Source: Mycolicibacterium hippocampi (lineage in GTDB: Bacteria; Actinomycetota; Actinomycetes; Mycobacteriales; Mycobacteriaceae). From it: a DNA stretch of 64,000 nucleotides. The number at the start of each line of letters is the position of its first letter. Positions within the stretch are counted from its first letter, which is position 1. The stretch is taken from positions 186,001-250,000 of the forward strand of contig NZ_BLLB01000002.1 of assembly GCF_010723735.1 (NCBI RefSeq). Direction: 5' to 3'. The translations under genes were made by a program, and so were the position numbers. Under the pieces are notes generated by a model. It was not told where the DNA came from, did no database searches, and saw only the letters and a list, made by a program, of their open reading frames with translations. This document shows, in pieces, positions 38,214-48,171 of this stretch.

Positions 38214-38975
38214 GTGCACCTGCCAGCCCGCCACCGTGTCGGCGTGCGAACAGCTTCGGCGATCGCCACCGTCACGCTCGTCGCCGCGTCGATGTTCGCC
38301 GGTCCCGCCCAGGCCGCTCCGGCCACCCTCGCCGGAAAGATCGTGTTCCTGGACCCCGGCCACAACGGCACCAACGACGCCTCGATCAGCAGACAGGTCC
38401 CCACCGGGCGGGGCGGCACCAAGGACTGCCAGGCCAGCGGCACTTCCACCAACGACGGATACCCCGAGCACACCTTCAACTGGGACACCACGCTGCGGGT
38501 CCGCCAGGCGCTGACCGCGCTCGGGGTGCGCACCGCGATGTCGCGGGGCGACGACACCGGCCCGGGCCCGTGCGTCGACGAGCGCGCGGCGCTGGCCAAC
38601 TCGGTCCGACCGAACGCCGTGGTGTCGATCCACGGCGACGGCGGTCCGCCCACCGGGCGCGGCTTCCACATCCTGTACTCCGCCCCGCCGCTCAACGCGG
38701 CCCAAGCCGGCCCGTCGGTGCAGTTCGCCCGGGTGATGCGTGATCAGCTGGCCGGTTCCGGCATTCCGCCCGCGACCTACATCGGGTCATCCGGGCTCAA
38801 TCCGCGCTCCGACATCGCCGGGCTCAACCTCGCGCAATACCCGTCGATCCTGGTCGAGCTCGGGAACATGAAGAACCCGGTCGACTCGGCGTTGATGACC
38901 ACCGAGCAGGGGCGGCAGAAGTACGCCGACGCCGTCGTCCGCGGCATCGTCGCCTTCCTCGGCTCCCAGCGTTGA
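38214..38975 (+). CDS. ami1: N-acetylmuramoyl-L-alanine amidase (Rv3717/Ami1-like)
   Basis: This 253-residue protein is exported by a signal peptide (SAIATVTLVAASMFAGPAQA, likely cut before APATL). The Amidase_3 zinc enzyme shows its ligands: His in FLDPGHNG, the Glu in the ERAALANS helix region, and His in VVSIHGDGG; the catalytic Glu is in LVELGNMKN. It cleaves the amide between MurNAc and the stem peptide during cell separation. GTG 38214 is supported by the -10 element; GTG 38244 would give a shorter signal peptide. It is the counterpart of Rv3717 by position. Confidence 0.93.
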   Translation: MHLPARHRVGVRTASAIATVTLVAASMFAGPAQAAPATLAGKIVFLDPGHNGTNDASISRQVPTGRGGTKDCQASGTSTNDGYPEHTFNWDTTLRVRQALTALGVRTAMSRGDDTGPGPCVDERAALANSVRPNAVVSIHGDGGPPTGRGFHILYSAPPLNAAQAGPSVQFARVMRDQLAGSGIPPATYIGSSGLNPRSDIAGLNLAQYPSILVELGNMKNPVDSALMTTEQGRQKYADAVVRGIVAFLGSQR

Positions 38976-38982
38976 GCCAGCG

Positions 38983-39447
38983 TCAAGCCTCGGCACCCTC
39001 GATGCCCACGGTGCCCTCCACCTCGCGCTTGAGGTTGCCGAGCACCTGCGCCTGGATCTTGCGCAGCCCGATCGGGGCGAACGTCTTCTCGAAGAAGCCC
39101 CCGATACCCCCGGCGCCCTGCCAGGACGTCTTGACGGTGACCGACGACCCCGGCCCCGCCGGCGCGACGGTCCAGTTGGTCACCATCGACGAGTTCGCGT
39201 CCTTCTCGATGACGGTGTGACCGGCGACGTCGACGTTGGCTTTCACGTCGCGTGAGCGCGACTTGGTGGCCTGGAGTTTCCAGGCGGCGACGGTGCCTGC
39301 GCCCTGGCCCCCCTCGAGCACCTGGTAGCCGCTGTAGTGCTCGGAGAGGATCTTCGGGCGCATGGCCTGGTAATCCGCAACGGCGCCCAACACGGTCGCC
39401 GGGTCGGCGTCGATCAGGACCGTGCTGGCCGCGCTGACCTGTCCCAT
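38983..39447 (-). CDS. SRPBCC-family protein (Rv3718c-like)
   Basis: This 154-residue START-fold protein starts MGQVSAASTVLIDADPATVL, with GAGTVAAWKLQATKSRSRDV and a final helix LGNLKREVEGTVG. The central cavity should bind a hydrophobic ligand. It is convergent with the amidase (7 nt apart) and divergent from the FAD enzyme that helps to make methyl-branched fatty acids. A lipid-related role is possible but not shown. Confidence 0.88.
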   Translation of the reverse strand: MGQVSAASTVLIDADPATVLGAVADYQAMRPKILSEHYSGYQVLEGGQGAGTVAAWKLQATKSRSRDVKANVDVAGHTVIEKDANSSMVTNWTVAPAGPGSSVTVKTSWQGAGGIGGFFEKTFAPIGLRKIQAQVLGNLKREVEGTVGIEGAEA

Positions 39448-39528
39448 CAGTGCAAACTCCTCGTCAACAGGGGGTGACTAGCGGTTCGGTGGGTCGCATC
39501 GGCTGCCACCGGGGACTAGCGTATATGT

Positions 39529-40908
39529 GTGTCTGTTGCCTCGACCGACGCACGGGCCACTCACAGTGACGGCGTGCAGCGGCTTCTATCCAGTTACCGG
39601 GCGATCCCCGCCGACGCTACGGTCCGGCTGGCCAAGCCGACGTCCAATCTGTTCCGCGCCCGGGCGAAGAACACCGCCCCCGGGCTGGACACCTCGGGAT
39701 TGACGCAGGTCATCGCCGTCGACCCGGACGCCCGCACCGCCGACGTGGCCGGTATGTGCACCTACGAAGACCTGGTGGCGGCCACCCTGCCCTACGGCTT
39801 GTCCCCCCTGGTGGTGCCGCAGCTCAAGACCATCACGCTCGGCGGTGCGGTCACCGGGCTGGGCATCGAGTCGACGTCGTTCCGCAACGGACTGCCCCAC
39901 GAGTCGGTGTTGGACATGGACATCCTCACCGGCACCGGCGAGATCGTGCGGGCCTCGGCCGACGAGCACCCCGACCTGTTCCGGTCGTTCCCGAACTCCT
40001 ATGGGACTCTTGGCTATTCGGTTCGACTGAAGATCGAGTTGGAGCCGGTGAAGCCCTTTGTCGCGCTGCGCCATGTCAGGTTCGATTCACTGACCGAGCT
40101 GGTCGAGGTGATGGACGGCATCATCGAAAACGGAGCTTTCAACGGCGACCGGGTGGACTACCTCGACGGTGTAGTGTTCAGCGCCGACGAGAGCTATCTG
40201 TGCCTGGGTGTCCAATCGGCGACTCCGGGACCGGTCAGCGACTACACCGGAAACGACATCTACTACCAGTCGATCCGACACGAGGGTGGTGAGAAGCACG
40301 ACCGGCTCACCATCCACGACTACCTGTGGCGCTGGGACACCGACTGGTTCTGGTGCTCGCGAGCGTTCGGCGCGCAGAACCCGCGGATCCGCCGCTGGTG
40401 GCCGCGCAGGCTCCGGCGCAGCAGCTTCTACTGGAAACTCATCGGTTACGACCAGCGATTCGACATCGCCGACCGGATCGAGAAGCGCAACGGCCGTCCG
40501 CCACGCGAACGGGTCGTCCAGGACGTCGAGGTGCCGATCGGGAAGACCGCCGAGTTCCTGGCCTGGTTCCTGGACAACGTCCCCATCGAGCCGATCTGGT
40601 TGTGCCCGTTGCGGCTCCGCGATGAGGGCAACTGGCCGCTGTACCCGCTGCACCCCCATCAGACCTACGTCAACATCGGCTTCTGGTCTTCGGTGCCTAT
40701 CGGCCCCGAAGACGGGTATACCAACAAGATGATCGAGCGCAGGGTCAGCGAACTGCACGGGCACAAGTCGCTGTACTCCGACGCGTACTACTCCCCCGAG
40801 GAGTTCGACGAGCTCTACGGCGGCGAGCTCTACAAGACGGTGAAGAAGGCCTACGACCCCGACTCACGTTTCCTCGACCTGTATGCGAAGGCGGTGCGAA
40901 GACAATGA
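39529..40908 (+). CDS. FAD-binding oxidoreductase, probable 10-methyl fatty acid reductase (BfaA/TmsA-like)
   Basis: This 459-residue protein has a PCMH-type FAD-binding domain related to DHCR24 sterol reductases: GLTQVIAVDPDARTADVAGM, then LKTITLGGAVTGLGIESTS, then NSYGTLGYSVRL. In Mycobacterium chlorophenolicum and others, a FAD oxidoreductase and methyltransferase pair converts oleate to 10-methylstearate (tuberculostearic acid); the oxidoreductase reduces the methylene intermediate with NADPH. The next gene, overlapping by 4 nt, is that methyltransferase. The start is GTG 39529. Confidence 0.88.
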   Translation: MSVASTDARATHSDGVQRLLSSYRAIPADATVRLAKPTSNLFRARAKNTAPGLDTSGLTQVIAVDPDARTADVAGMCTYEDLVAATLPYGLSPLVVPQLKTITLGGAVTGLGIESTSFRNGLPHESVLDMDILTGTGEIVRASADEHPDLFRSFPNSYGTLGYSVRLKIELEPVKPFVALRHVRFDSLTELVEVMDGIIENGAFNGDRVDYLDGVVFSADESYLCLGVQSATPGPVSDYTGNDIYYQSIRHEGGEKHDRLTIHDYLWRWDTDWFWCSRAFGAQNPRIRRWWPRRLRRSSFYWKLIGYDQRFDIADRIEKRNGRPPRERVVQDVEVPIGKTAEFLAWFLDNVPIEPIWLCPLRLRDEGNWPLYPLHPHQTYVNIGFWSSVPIGPEDGYTNKMIERRVSELHGHKSLYSDAYYSPEEFDELYGGELYKTVKKAYDPDSRFLDLYAKAVRRQ

Positions 40909-42227
40909 CCACATTTCGGGAACGCGCCACAGACGCGGCTGACAACTCCGAGGGCAGGCTCACGCTGGCAGAGATCCTGGAGATCTTCTCCGCCGGCCGG
41001 CTGCCGTTGAAGTTCACGGCGTACGACGGCAGCACCGCCGGACCCGAGGACGCGGTCCTCGGGCTCGACCTGCGGACCCCCCGCGGCACCACCTACCTGG
41101 CCACTGCTCCCGGAGACCTGGGACTTGCCCGGGCGTACGTCTCGGGCGACCTCGAGCCGCACGGGGTGCACCCGGGCGATCCCTATGACCTGCTCAGCGC
41201 GCTGGCCGAGAAGATGCAGTTCAAGCGCCCGTCGGCCAGGGTGCTGGCCAACGTCATCCGGTCCATCGGGATCGAGCACCTGCGGCCCATCGCCCCGCCA
41301 CCCCAGGAGGCGCTGCCTCGCTGGCGGCGGTTCGCGGAGGGGTTGCGGCACAGCAAGACCCGTGACGCGGACGCGATCCACCACCACTACGACGTGTCGA
41401 ACAGGTTCTACGAACTGGTACTGGGCCCGTCGATGACCTACACCTGCGCGTGTTACCCGCATCCCGACGCGTCGCTGGAGGAGGCGCAGGAGAACAAGTA
41501 CCGGCTGGTCTTCGAGAAGCTGCACCTGCAGCCCGGTGACCGACTGCTCGATGTGGGCTGCGGCTGGGGCGGCATGGTGCGCTATGCGGCGAGTCAGGGT
41601 GTGAACGTGATCGGCGTGACGCTGTCGCGGGAGCAGGCCACCTGGGCGCAGAAGGCGATCGCCGAGGACGGTTTGGGTGACCTCGCGGAGGTCCGCCACA
41701 GCGATTACCGCGACGTGCGGGAGTCGCAGTTCGACGCGGTGTCCTCGATCGGGCTCACCGAGCACATCGGCGTGGCCAACTACCCCGCGTATTTCCGTTT
41801 CCTCAAGTCGAAGCTGCGCACCGGCGGGCTGCTGCTCAACCACTGCATCACCCGCCACGACAACCGAAAGGGGCCGGCTGCTGGTGATTTCATCGACCGC
41901 TACGTGTTCCCCGACGGCGAGCTGACCGGTTCCGGGCGGATCATCACCGAGATCCAGAACGTCGACCTGGAGGTGCTGCACGAGGAGAACCTGCGGCACC
42001 ACTACGCGATGACCCTGCGCGACTGGTGCCGCAACCTCGTCGAACACTGGGACGAGGCGGTTGCGGAGGTGGGTCTGCCCACCGCCAAGGTGTGGGGTCT
42101 GTACATGGCCGGGTCCCGGGTCGGCTTCGAACAGAACGCGATTCAGCTGCACCAGGTGCTGGCGGCCAAACTCGACGGGCGAGGCAGTGATGGCGGGCTG
42201 CCATTGCGGCCCTGGTGGAACGCATAG
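40905..42227 (+). CDS. cyclopropane-fatty-acid-synthase-family methyltransferase (BfaB/TmsB-like)
   Basis: This 440-residue SAM-dependent enzyme has the Cfa layout: an N-terminal helical domain, then HHHYDVSNRFYELVLG near residue 160, the SAM-binding LLDVGCGWGGMVRYAA, and SSIGLTEHIGVANYPAYF. It methylenates the double bond of an oleoyl chain in phospholipid to give the 10-methylene intermediate. The BfaA-like partner precedes it with an ATGA overlap. It is the positional counterpart of Rv3720. Simple cyclopropane synthesis remains an alternative. Confidence 0.9.
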   Translation: MTTFRERATDAADNSEGRLTLAEILEIFSAGRLPLKFTAYDGSTAGPEDAVLGLDLRTPRGTTYLATAPGDLGLARAYVSGDLEPHGVHPGDPYDLLSALAEKMQFKRPSARVLANVIRSIGIEHLRPIAPPPQEALPRWRRFAEGLRHSKTRDADAIHHHYDVSNRFYELVLGPSMTYTCACYPHPDASLEEAQENKYRLVFEKLHLQPGDRLLDVGCGWGGMVRYAASQGVNVIGVTLSREQATWAQKAIAEDGLGDLAEVRHSDYRDVRESQFDAVSSIGLTEHIGVANYPAYFRFLKSKLRTGGLLLNHCITRHDNRKGPAAGDFIDRYVFPDGELTGSGRIITEIQNVDLEVLHEENLRHHYAMTLRDWCRNLVEHWDEAVAEVGLPTAKVWGLYMAGSRVGFEQNAIQLHQVLAAKLDGRGSDGGLPLRPWWNA

Positions 42228-42244
42228 GGACTAGGCTCACTCCG

Positions 42245-42622
42245 GTGAAGCGCCTGCTGTTGCGCATAGCCGTGTTCCTGGGATCCTCCGCGCTGGGATT
42301 GCTCGCGGCCGACTTCCTGGTGCCCGGGGTTTCGGTACCGCTGTGGGGTTTTGTCACCGCGGTCGTGATCTTCACTGTCGCCCAGGCGATCCTGGCGCCG
42401 TTCTTCCTCAAGATGGCCACCCGCTACGCTTCGACCTTCCTGGGTGGCATCGGCCTGGTGTCGACATTCGTGGCGCTGCTCTTGGCGTCACTGCTGTCCA
42501 ACGGGCTCAGCATTCGCGGCGTCGGATCGTGGATCGCGGCGACGGTGGTGGTCTGGTTGGTCACCGCGGTGGCGACCGTGGTGCTGCCGATGCTGGTGCT
42601 GCGGGAGAAGAAGGCCGCCTGA
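42245..42622 (+). CDS. phage-holin-family (DUF-type) small membrane protein
   Basis: This 125-residue protein, starting at GTG 42245, is almost all membrane: about four helices (LLLRIAVFLGSSALGLLAAD, VTAVVIFTVAQAILAPFFL, GGIGLVSTFVALLLASLLS and AATVVVWLVTAVATVVLPML). It resembles the phage-holin 4 / Mttb-type family, which is common in bacterial chromosomes and not by itself a sign of prophage. It follows the methyltransferase by 17 nt and may be co-transcribed; a third operon member of unknown role (tmsC) has been described in other actinobacteria, but I cannot say it is the same. Confidence 0.82.
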   Translation: MKRLLLRIAVFLGSSALGLLAADFLVPGVSVPLWGFVTAVVIFTVAQAILAPFFLKMATRYASTFLGGIGLVSTFVALLLASLLSNGLSIRGVGSWIAATVVVWLVTAVATVVLPMLVLREKKAA

Positions 42623-42645
42623 CAGGCGCGACACCAACGCCCGGC

Positions 42646-44559
42646 TCACCCTTCGATGCGGCGCGCCCCCAGTTCACTCTGCAGCAGCTCCAGTGCGGCT
42701 TCCTCGGGGTCGCGGCGCGGCGCGGCGGGGTCGGCGTTGCCTGCCTCGGCGAGCATGCTCTCCTCGTCGTCACGGCGGGACTCACGATCGATCGGGGTGG
42801 CCACTAGATTCCCAGAATTCCCAGAAGCCGCCGGCGCCGCCGCGGGCGGCGGGGACGAAGCTCCGACCTCGCATCGGATCTTCCAGTTCACGCCGAGCGC
42901 ATCCTGCAACGCTTCCCGGATGACGTCGGCGTTGCGTTGCTCGGTGAGGCGCTTGGCCAGCGGCGCGGATTCGTGGCTGAGCACCAGGGTGTCGCCCTCG
43001 ACGGCCCGCACGATCGCACCCGCCAGCATCACCTCGGTGGTTCGGCTGCGCTCCCGGACCTTCTCCCGCACCGTTGTCCACATCGTGCGCACCGCGGCGG
43101 CGGTGGGTTCACCGGCTGCGACGGCGGCCGCCGGCGTCGCCACCGGCGCCTCGACCGCGGGGGCCGCCGGGGGCCGGACCGGCGGAGGTGTCGGCTCCGG
43201 CTCCGGTTCGTCCTCAACAGCTTTCGGCGCGGGCTCAAAGGCTTTCGGCGCGGGCGCGGGCGGGGGGGCGGACTCCGGTTCAGGTTCCGGTGCCGGCTCG
43301 GGTGCCGGTTGCTCAGGCTCCGGGGCAGCCTGAGTCTTGCGGACGAACTGTTTCGGCGGGGCGGGAGCGACGTGCTCTCCGGCCGGGATCGACATGTCGA
43401 GCCGGGTCTCGATGCGCTCCACCCGCTGCAGCAGTGCCGCCTCGGTGTCGCAGGCCGAGGGCAGCAGCAACCGGGCGCACACCACCTCCAGCAGCAACCG
43501 CGGCGCGGTCGCCCCGCGCATCTCGCCCAGTCCGGCGTGCACCACCTCCGCGTAGCGGGTCAGGGTCGCCATCCCCACCCGGGCGGCCTGATCACGCATC
43601 CGGTCCAGCACGTCCTCGGGTCCGTCGACGACGCCCCGCGCGACCGCATCGGGCACCGCCTGGAGCACGATCAGGTCCCGGAACCGCTCGAGCAGGTCGG
43701 TGGCGAACCTGCGCGGGTCGTGCCCGGCGTCGATGACACCTTCCACCGCGCCGAACAACGCCGCGGCGTCGCCGGCGGCCAGCGCATCGATCGCGTCGTC
43801 GATCAGGGCCAGGTCGGTGGCACCCAACAGGGCCAGTGCGCGCTGGTAGGCGACGTGGTTACCGGCCGGGCCGGATTCCGAGCCGGCCAGCAGCTGGTCC
43901 AACACGCTGAGCGTGTCCCGTGGTGAGCCCCCGCCCGCGCGGATGACCAGCGGGAACACCGCATCGTCGACGTCGACGTTCTCCGAGGCGATGATCTTCT
44001 CGATCAGCGTGCGCATGACCTTGGGGGCCAGCAGCCGGAACGGGTAGTGGTGGGTGCGCGACCGGATGGTGGGCAGCACCTTCTCCGGTTCGGTGGTGGC
44101 GAACACGAAGATCAGGTGTTCGGGCGGCTCCTCGACGATCTTCAGCAGGGCGTTGAACCCCGCCGTGGTCACCATGTGGGCCTCGTCGACGATGAAGATG
44201 CGGTAACGGGACTGGGCGGGAGCGTAGAACGCTCGATCGCGCAGCTCCCGGGTGTCGTCGACGCCGCCGTGACTTGCGGCGTCGAGCTCGACGACGTCGA
44301 CGTTGCCGGGGCCGTTCGGCGCCAGCGCCACGCAGGAGTCACACACCCCGCACGGGGTTGCGGTGGGGCCCTGCGCACAGTTCAGCGACCGCGCGAGGAT
44401 CCGCGCCGACGACGTCTTCCCGCAGCCACGAGGGCCGGAGAACAGGTAGGCGTGGTTGATTCGGCCGGAGTTCAGCGCTGTCGACAACGGCTCGGTGACA
44501 TGTTCCTGGCCGATGACTTCCGCGAAAGTCGCCGGTCGGTACTTGCGATATAGAGCCAC
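42646..44559 (-). CDS. dnaX: DNA polymerase III subunits gamma/tau
   Basis: This 637-residue clamp-loader ATPase has YLFSGPRGCGKTSSARIL as Walker A, four cysteines of the zinc module (starting LNCAQGPTATPCGVCDSC), VDEAHMVTTAGFNALL as Walker B, and FATTEPEKVLPTIRSR with the Arg finger. The C-terminal third has a Pro/Glu/Ala-rich linker and then a helical tau-like domain. It should bind DnaB and the polymerase alpha subunit. I saw no slippery A-run for a frameshifted gamma form, though I did not search every base. Confidence 0.96.
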   Translation of the reverse strand: MALYRKYRPATFAEVIGQEHVTEPLSTALNSGRINHAYLFSGPRGCGKTSSARILARSLNCAQGPTATPCGVCDSCVALAPNGPGNVDVVELDAASHGGVDDTRELRDRAFYAPAQSRYRIFIVDEAHMVTTAGFNALLKIVEEPPEHLIFVFATTEPEKVLPTIRSRTHHYPFRLLAPKVMRTLIEKIIASENVDVDDAVFPLVIRAGGGSPRDTLSVLDQLLAGSESGPAGNHVAYQRALALLGATDLALIDDAIDALAAGDAAALFGAVEGVIDAGHDPRRFATDLLERFRDLIVLQAVPDAVARGVVDGPEDVLDRMRDQAARVGMATLTRYAEVVHAGLGEMRGATAPRLLLEVVCARLLLPSACDTEAALLQRVERIETRLDMSIPAGEHVAPAPPKQFVRKTQAAPEPEQPAPEPAPEPEPESAPPPAPAPKAFEPAPKAVEDEPEPEPTPPPVRPPAAPAVEAPVATPAAAVAAGEPTAAAVRTMWTTVREKVRERSRTTEVMLAGAIVRAVEGDTLVLSHESAPLAKRLTEQRNADVIREALQDALGVNWKIRCEVGASSPPPAAAPAASGNSGNLVATPIDRESRRDDEESMLAEAGNADPAAPRRDPEEAALELLQSELGARRIEG

Positions 44560-44585
44560 GGAAGCAGGCTACCCAGGCCGACCGA

Positions 44586-46013
<1,428 letters not shown>

Positions 46014-46108
46014 ACGAAGAGTGTAGTACCCCGCCCCGGCCGCCTGCCGCGGTGCAACCGCCAAGCGGCTTTGCGGACCCACCATGCGGGTCGGCTACCA
46101 TGGCCGAC

Positions 46109-46194
46109 GGAGGATTCGCCTAGTGGCCTATGGCGCTCGCCTGGAACGCGGGTTGGGTTAATAGCCCTCAGGGGTTCAAATCCCCTATCCTCCG
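46109..46194 (+). tRNA. tRNA-Ser (anticodon GGA)
   Basis: This is an 86-nt class II tRNA. The acceptor stem GGAGGAT pairs with ATCCTCC, with G as discriminator. The anticodon arm is CTCGC-CTGGAAC-GCGGG, so the anticodon is GGA, reading UCC/UCU Ser codons. A long variable arm is followed by the T arm AGGGGTTCAAATCCCCT. The CCA end is not encoded. Confidence 0.95.
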
Positions 46195-46200
46195 CACTCA

Positions 46201-46248
46201 GTCCGGGGTGCGACCGGCAATCACCGAGAGCTCGGTCGCACCCCGGAC
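46201..46248 (+). terminator. 16-bp stem-loop downstream of tRNA-Ser
   Basis: GTCCGGGGTGCGACCG (46201-46216) is the exact reverse complement of CGGTCGCACCCCGGAC (46233-46248), with a 16-nt loop, 7 nt after the tRNA. It is a likely transcription terminator, although it has no T run. It also precedes the LucA-like gene by 20 nt. Confidence 0.7.
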
Positions 46249-46268
46249 GACAAAGATCGAGGAGGGGT

Positions 46269-47057
46269 ATGGGTCGCACCGTCGCGGTGATCTGGCACGC
46301 GTCGTTCTCCATTGCCGCCGGTGTCCTCTATTTCTTCTTCGTGCTTCCGCGCACGCCCGAGCTGCTGGGGCAGACCTCACCCACCCTGGGCACGGCACTG
46401 CGCATCGTCACCGGCGCGCTGATCGGTCTGGCGGCGCTGCCCGTGGTGTTCACGCTGCTGCGCACCCGGCGCCCGGAGTTCGGTACCCCGTCGCTCGCGC
46501 TGAACCTGCGCACGGCATCGATCGGTCTGCACGCCGCGGCAGGGCTGCTCATCATCGGCACCGCGATCAGCGAGATCTGGCTGTCCCTCGACGACGCCGG
46601 GCAATGGTTGTTCGGGATCTACGGCGCGGCCGCCGCCATGGCGCTGCTGGGCATGCTCGCCTTCTATCTGGCGTTCGTCGCCGAGTTGCCGCCGCCACCG
46701 CCGAAGCCGTTGAAGGTCAAGGAACGCAAAAGCCGGCGCCGCCGCAAGAATGCGGCGGCGGCCGAAGAATCCTCCGAGGTCACAGAATCGTCAGAGGATT
46801 CCGAATCCACCGGCGAGGCCGAGGCGGCTGAGGATCCTGAGGTCCCGGCGGCCCCGGCGGAGGAGCCCGTCACGGTTGGTCAAGCATCCGACGAGCCGGC
46901 CGCAGACGCCGAAGATGCCCCGCAGACCTCGGAGAACACCGACGAGACCGGCACCGAACGCGCCAGCGGCACCCTCCAGAACCGCCGTCCGACCGGCAAG
47001 GGAAAAGCCCCGGGTAGACGCAAACGGACCCGTGGCGGCGTTGCTGTCGAGGACTGA
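46269..47057 (+). CDS. LucA-like (Rv3723-like) membrane protein
   Basis: This 262-residue protein begins at ATG 46269. Four hydrophobic helices come first (IWHASFSIAAGVLYFFFVLP, LRIVTGALIGLAALPVVF, SIGLHAAAGLLIIGTAIS, GAAAAMALLGMLAFYLAF). A Pro-Pro-Pro linker, a basic segment (KERKSRRRRKNAAAAEE) and a long acidic, Ser/Glu/Ala-rich cytoplasmic tail follow, ending in a basic KGKAPGRRKRTRGG. In M. tuberculosis, LucA (Rv3723) keeps Mce1 and Mce4 complexes stable for fatty acid and cholesterol uptake. Position next to tRNA-Ser and the dnaX block fits that orthology; it may also serve the Mce operon of this window. Confidence 0.82.
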   Translation: MGRTVAVIWHASFSIAAGVLYFFFVLPRTPELLGQTSPTLGTALRIVTGALIGLAALPVVFTLLRTRRPEFGTPSLALNLRTASIGLHAAAGLLIIGTAISEIWLSLDDAGQWLFGIYGAAAAMALLGMLAFYLAFVAELPPPPPKPLKVKERKSRRRRKNAAAAEESSEVTESSEDSESTGEAEAAEDPEVPAAPAEEPVTVGQASDEPAADAEDAPQTSENTDETGTERASGTLQNRRPTGKGKAPGRRKRTRGGVAVED

Positions 47058-47103
47058 GGGACCGGCACGACATCGACAGCGGCCGTCAGCGCAGCCACTA
47101 TTG

Positions 47104-48126
47104 ATGGGTATGGGCCTGTATCCCTCTCTCAGACGCCTGCTGATCGCGCTTGCCGCGATCCTGGCGCTCGTCGCCCCGGCCGCACCCGCCGGCGCCGCGC
47201 CCGGCGACGTGATGGCAGCGGCCGACCAGGCGGAGGCGTCGGTGGTGCGTATCGACACAGCCGTCGACTACCAGGGCGTGATCGGGCTCGGGACCGGGAT
47301 CGTGCTCGATCCCGGCGGGCAGGTGCTCACCAATTTCCACGTGGTCCAGGGCGCCGACCGGATCACCGGCACAGTCGGGGGAAGATCATTCCCGGCGACC
47401 CTGATCGGTTACGACCGCGGACGCGACGTCGCGGTCATCCAGCTGCTCGGCGCCAACGGACTGCCTCCCGCGGTCATCGGCGACGCGAACGTGTTGGTGC
47501 CGGGTGAGCCAGTGGTGGCGCTGGGCAACTCCATGGGTACCGACCGGCCGCTGACCCGCGAGGTCGGCACCGTCACCGGATTCGGCCGCACCGTCAACGC
47601 CGAGGACACGCTGACGGGTACCTCCGACGAGCTGACCGGCCTCATCGAGATCGCCGCGCCGGTTCGCGCCGGCGACTCCGGCGGCCCAGTGGTCAACGGG
47701 TCCGGTCAGGTCGTGGGCCTGACGACGGCAGCCTCGGTGAACTTTCGGATGGGTCCGGGTGGCAAGGGGTTCGCGATCCCGATCAACGACGCGATGGGCG
47801 TGGCCGACCAGATCCGCGCCGGGATCCGCTCCGACACGGTCCACATCGGCCCGCCGGTGCTGCTGGGTGTCGGGGTCCGCACCACCCCCCGCGACGAGCC
47901 CGGGGTGTTCGTCCAGGAGGTGATGGTCGGCGGCCCCGCCGACCAGGCCGGACTACTGGCCGGCGACGTCCTGATCGCTCTCGACGGGACCACCCTGGAC
48001 TCGACGAACACGTTGACCTCGGTGCTGGACCGGCACTACCCGGGAGATGCGCTGGAGCTGGTGTGGATCGACGGCGCCGGACAGACCCGCACCAGCGTCG
48101 CGGTGCTGACCCCCGGCGTCAATTGA
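47104..48126 (+). CDS. secreted trypsin-like serine protease with PDZ domain (PepA/HtrA-like)
   Basis: This 340-residue protein starts at ATG 47104 with a signal peptide (SLRRLLIALAAILALVAPAA, cut near an Ala-Gly-Ala). The chymotrypsin-fold triad is complete: His79 in LTNFHVVQG, Asp108 in GRDVAVIQL and Ser192 in AGDSGGPVV. A C-terminal PDZ domain follows (FVQEVMVGGPADQAGLLAGD). It belongs to the mycobacterial PepA-like secreted proteases and should act outside the membrane; substrates are unknown. Confidence 0.92.
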   Translation: MGMGLYPSLRRLLIALAAILALVAPAAPAGAAPGDVMAAADQAEASVVRIDTAVDYQGVIGLGTGIVLDPGGQVLTNFHVVQGADRITGTVGGRSFPATLIGYDRGRDVAVIQLLGANGLPPAVIGDANVLVPGEPVVALGNSMGTDRPLTREVGTVTGFGRTVNAEDTLTGTSDELTGLIEIAAPVRAGDSGGPVVNGSGQVVGLTTAASVNFRMGPGGKGFAIPINDAMGVADQIRAGIRSDTVHIGPPVLLGVGVRTTPRDEPGVFVQEVMVGGPADQAGLLAGDVLIALDGTTLDSTNTLTSVLDRHYPGDALELVWIDGAGQTRTSVAVLTPGVN

Positions 48127-48171
48127 TCCAAACCCGCCGGACAGGCGACCGCAGAACCCTATGCTGAGCGA

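Noticed and set aside
42245..42622. Prophage remnant signalled by a holin-like protein
   Set aside because: No endolysin, integrase or structural genes are nearby, and the gene is placed in a conserved mycobacterial block.
46109..46194. tRNA-Ser as an integration (att) site
   Set aside because: No integrase lies downstream and I did not see a repeated copy of the tRNA 3' end in the following genes.
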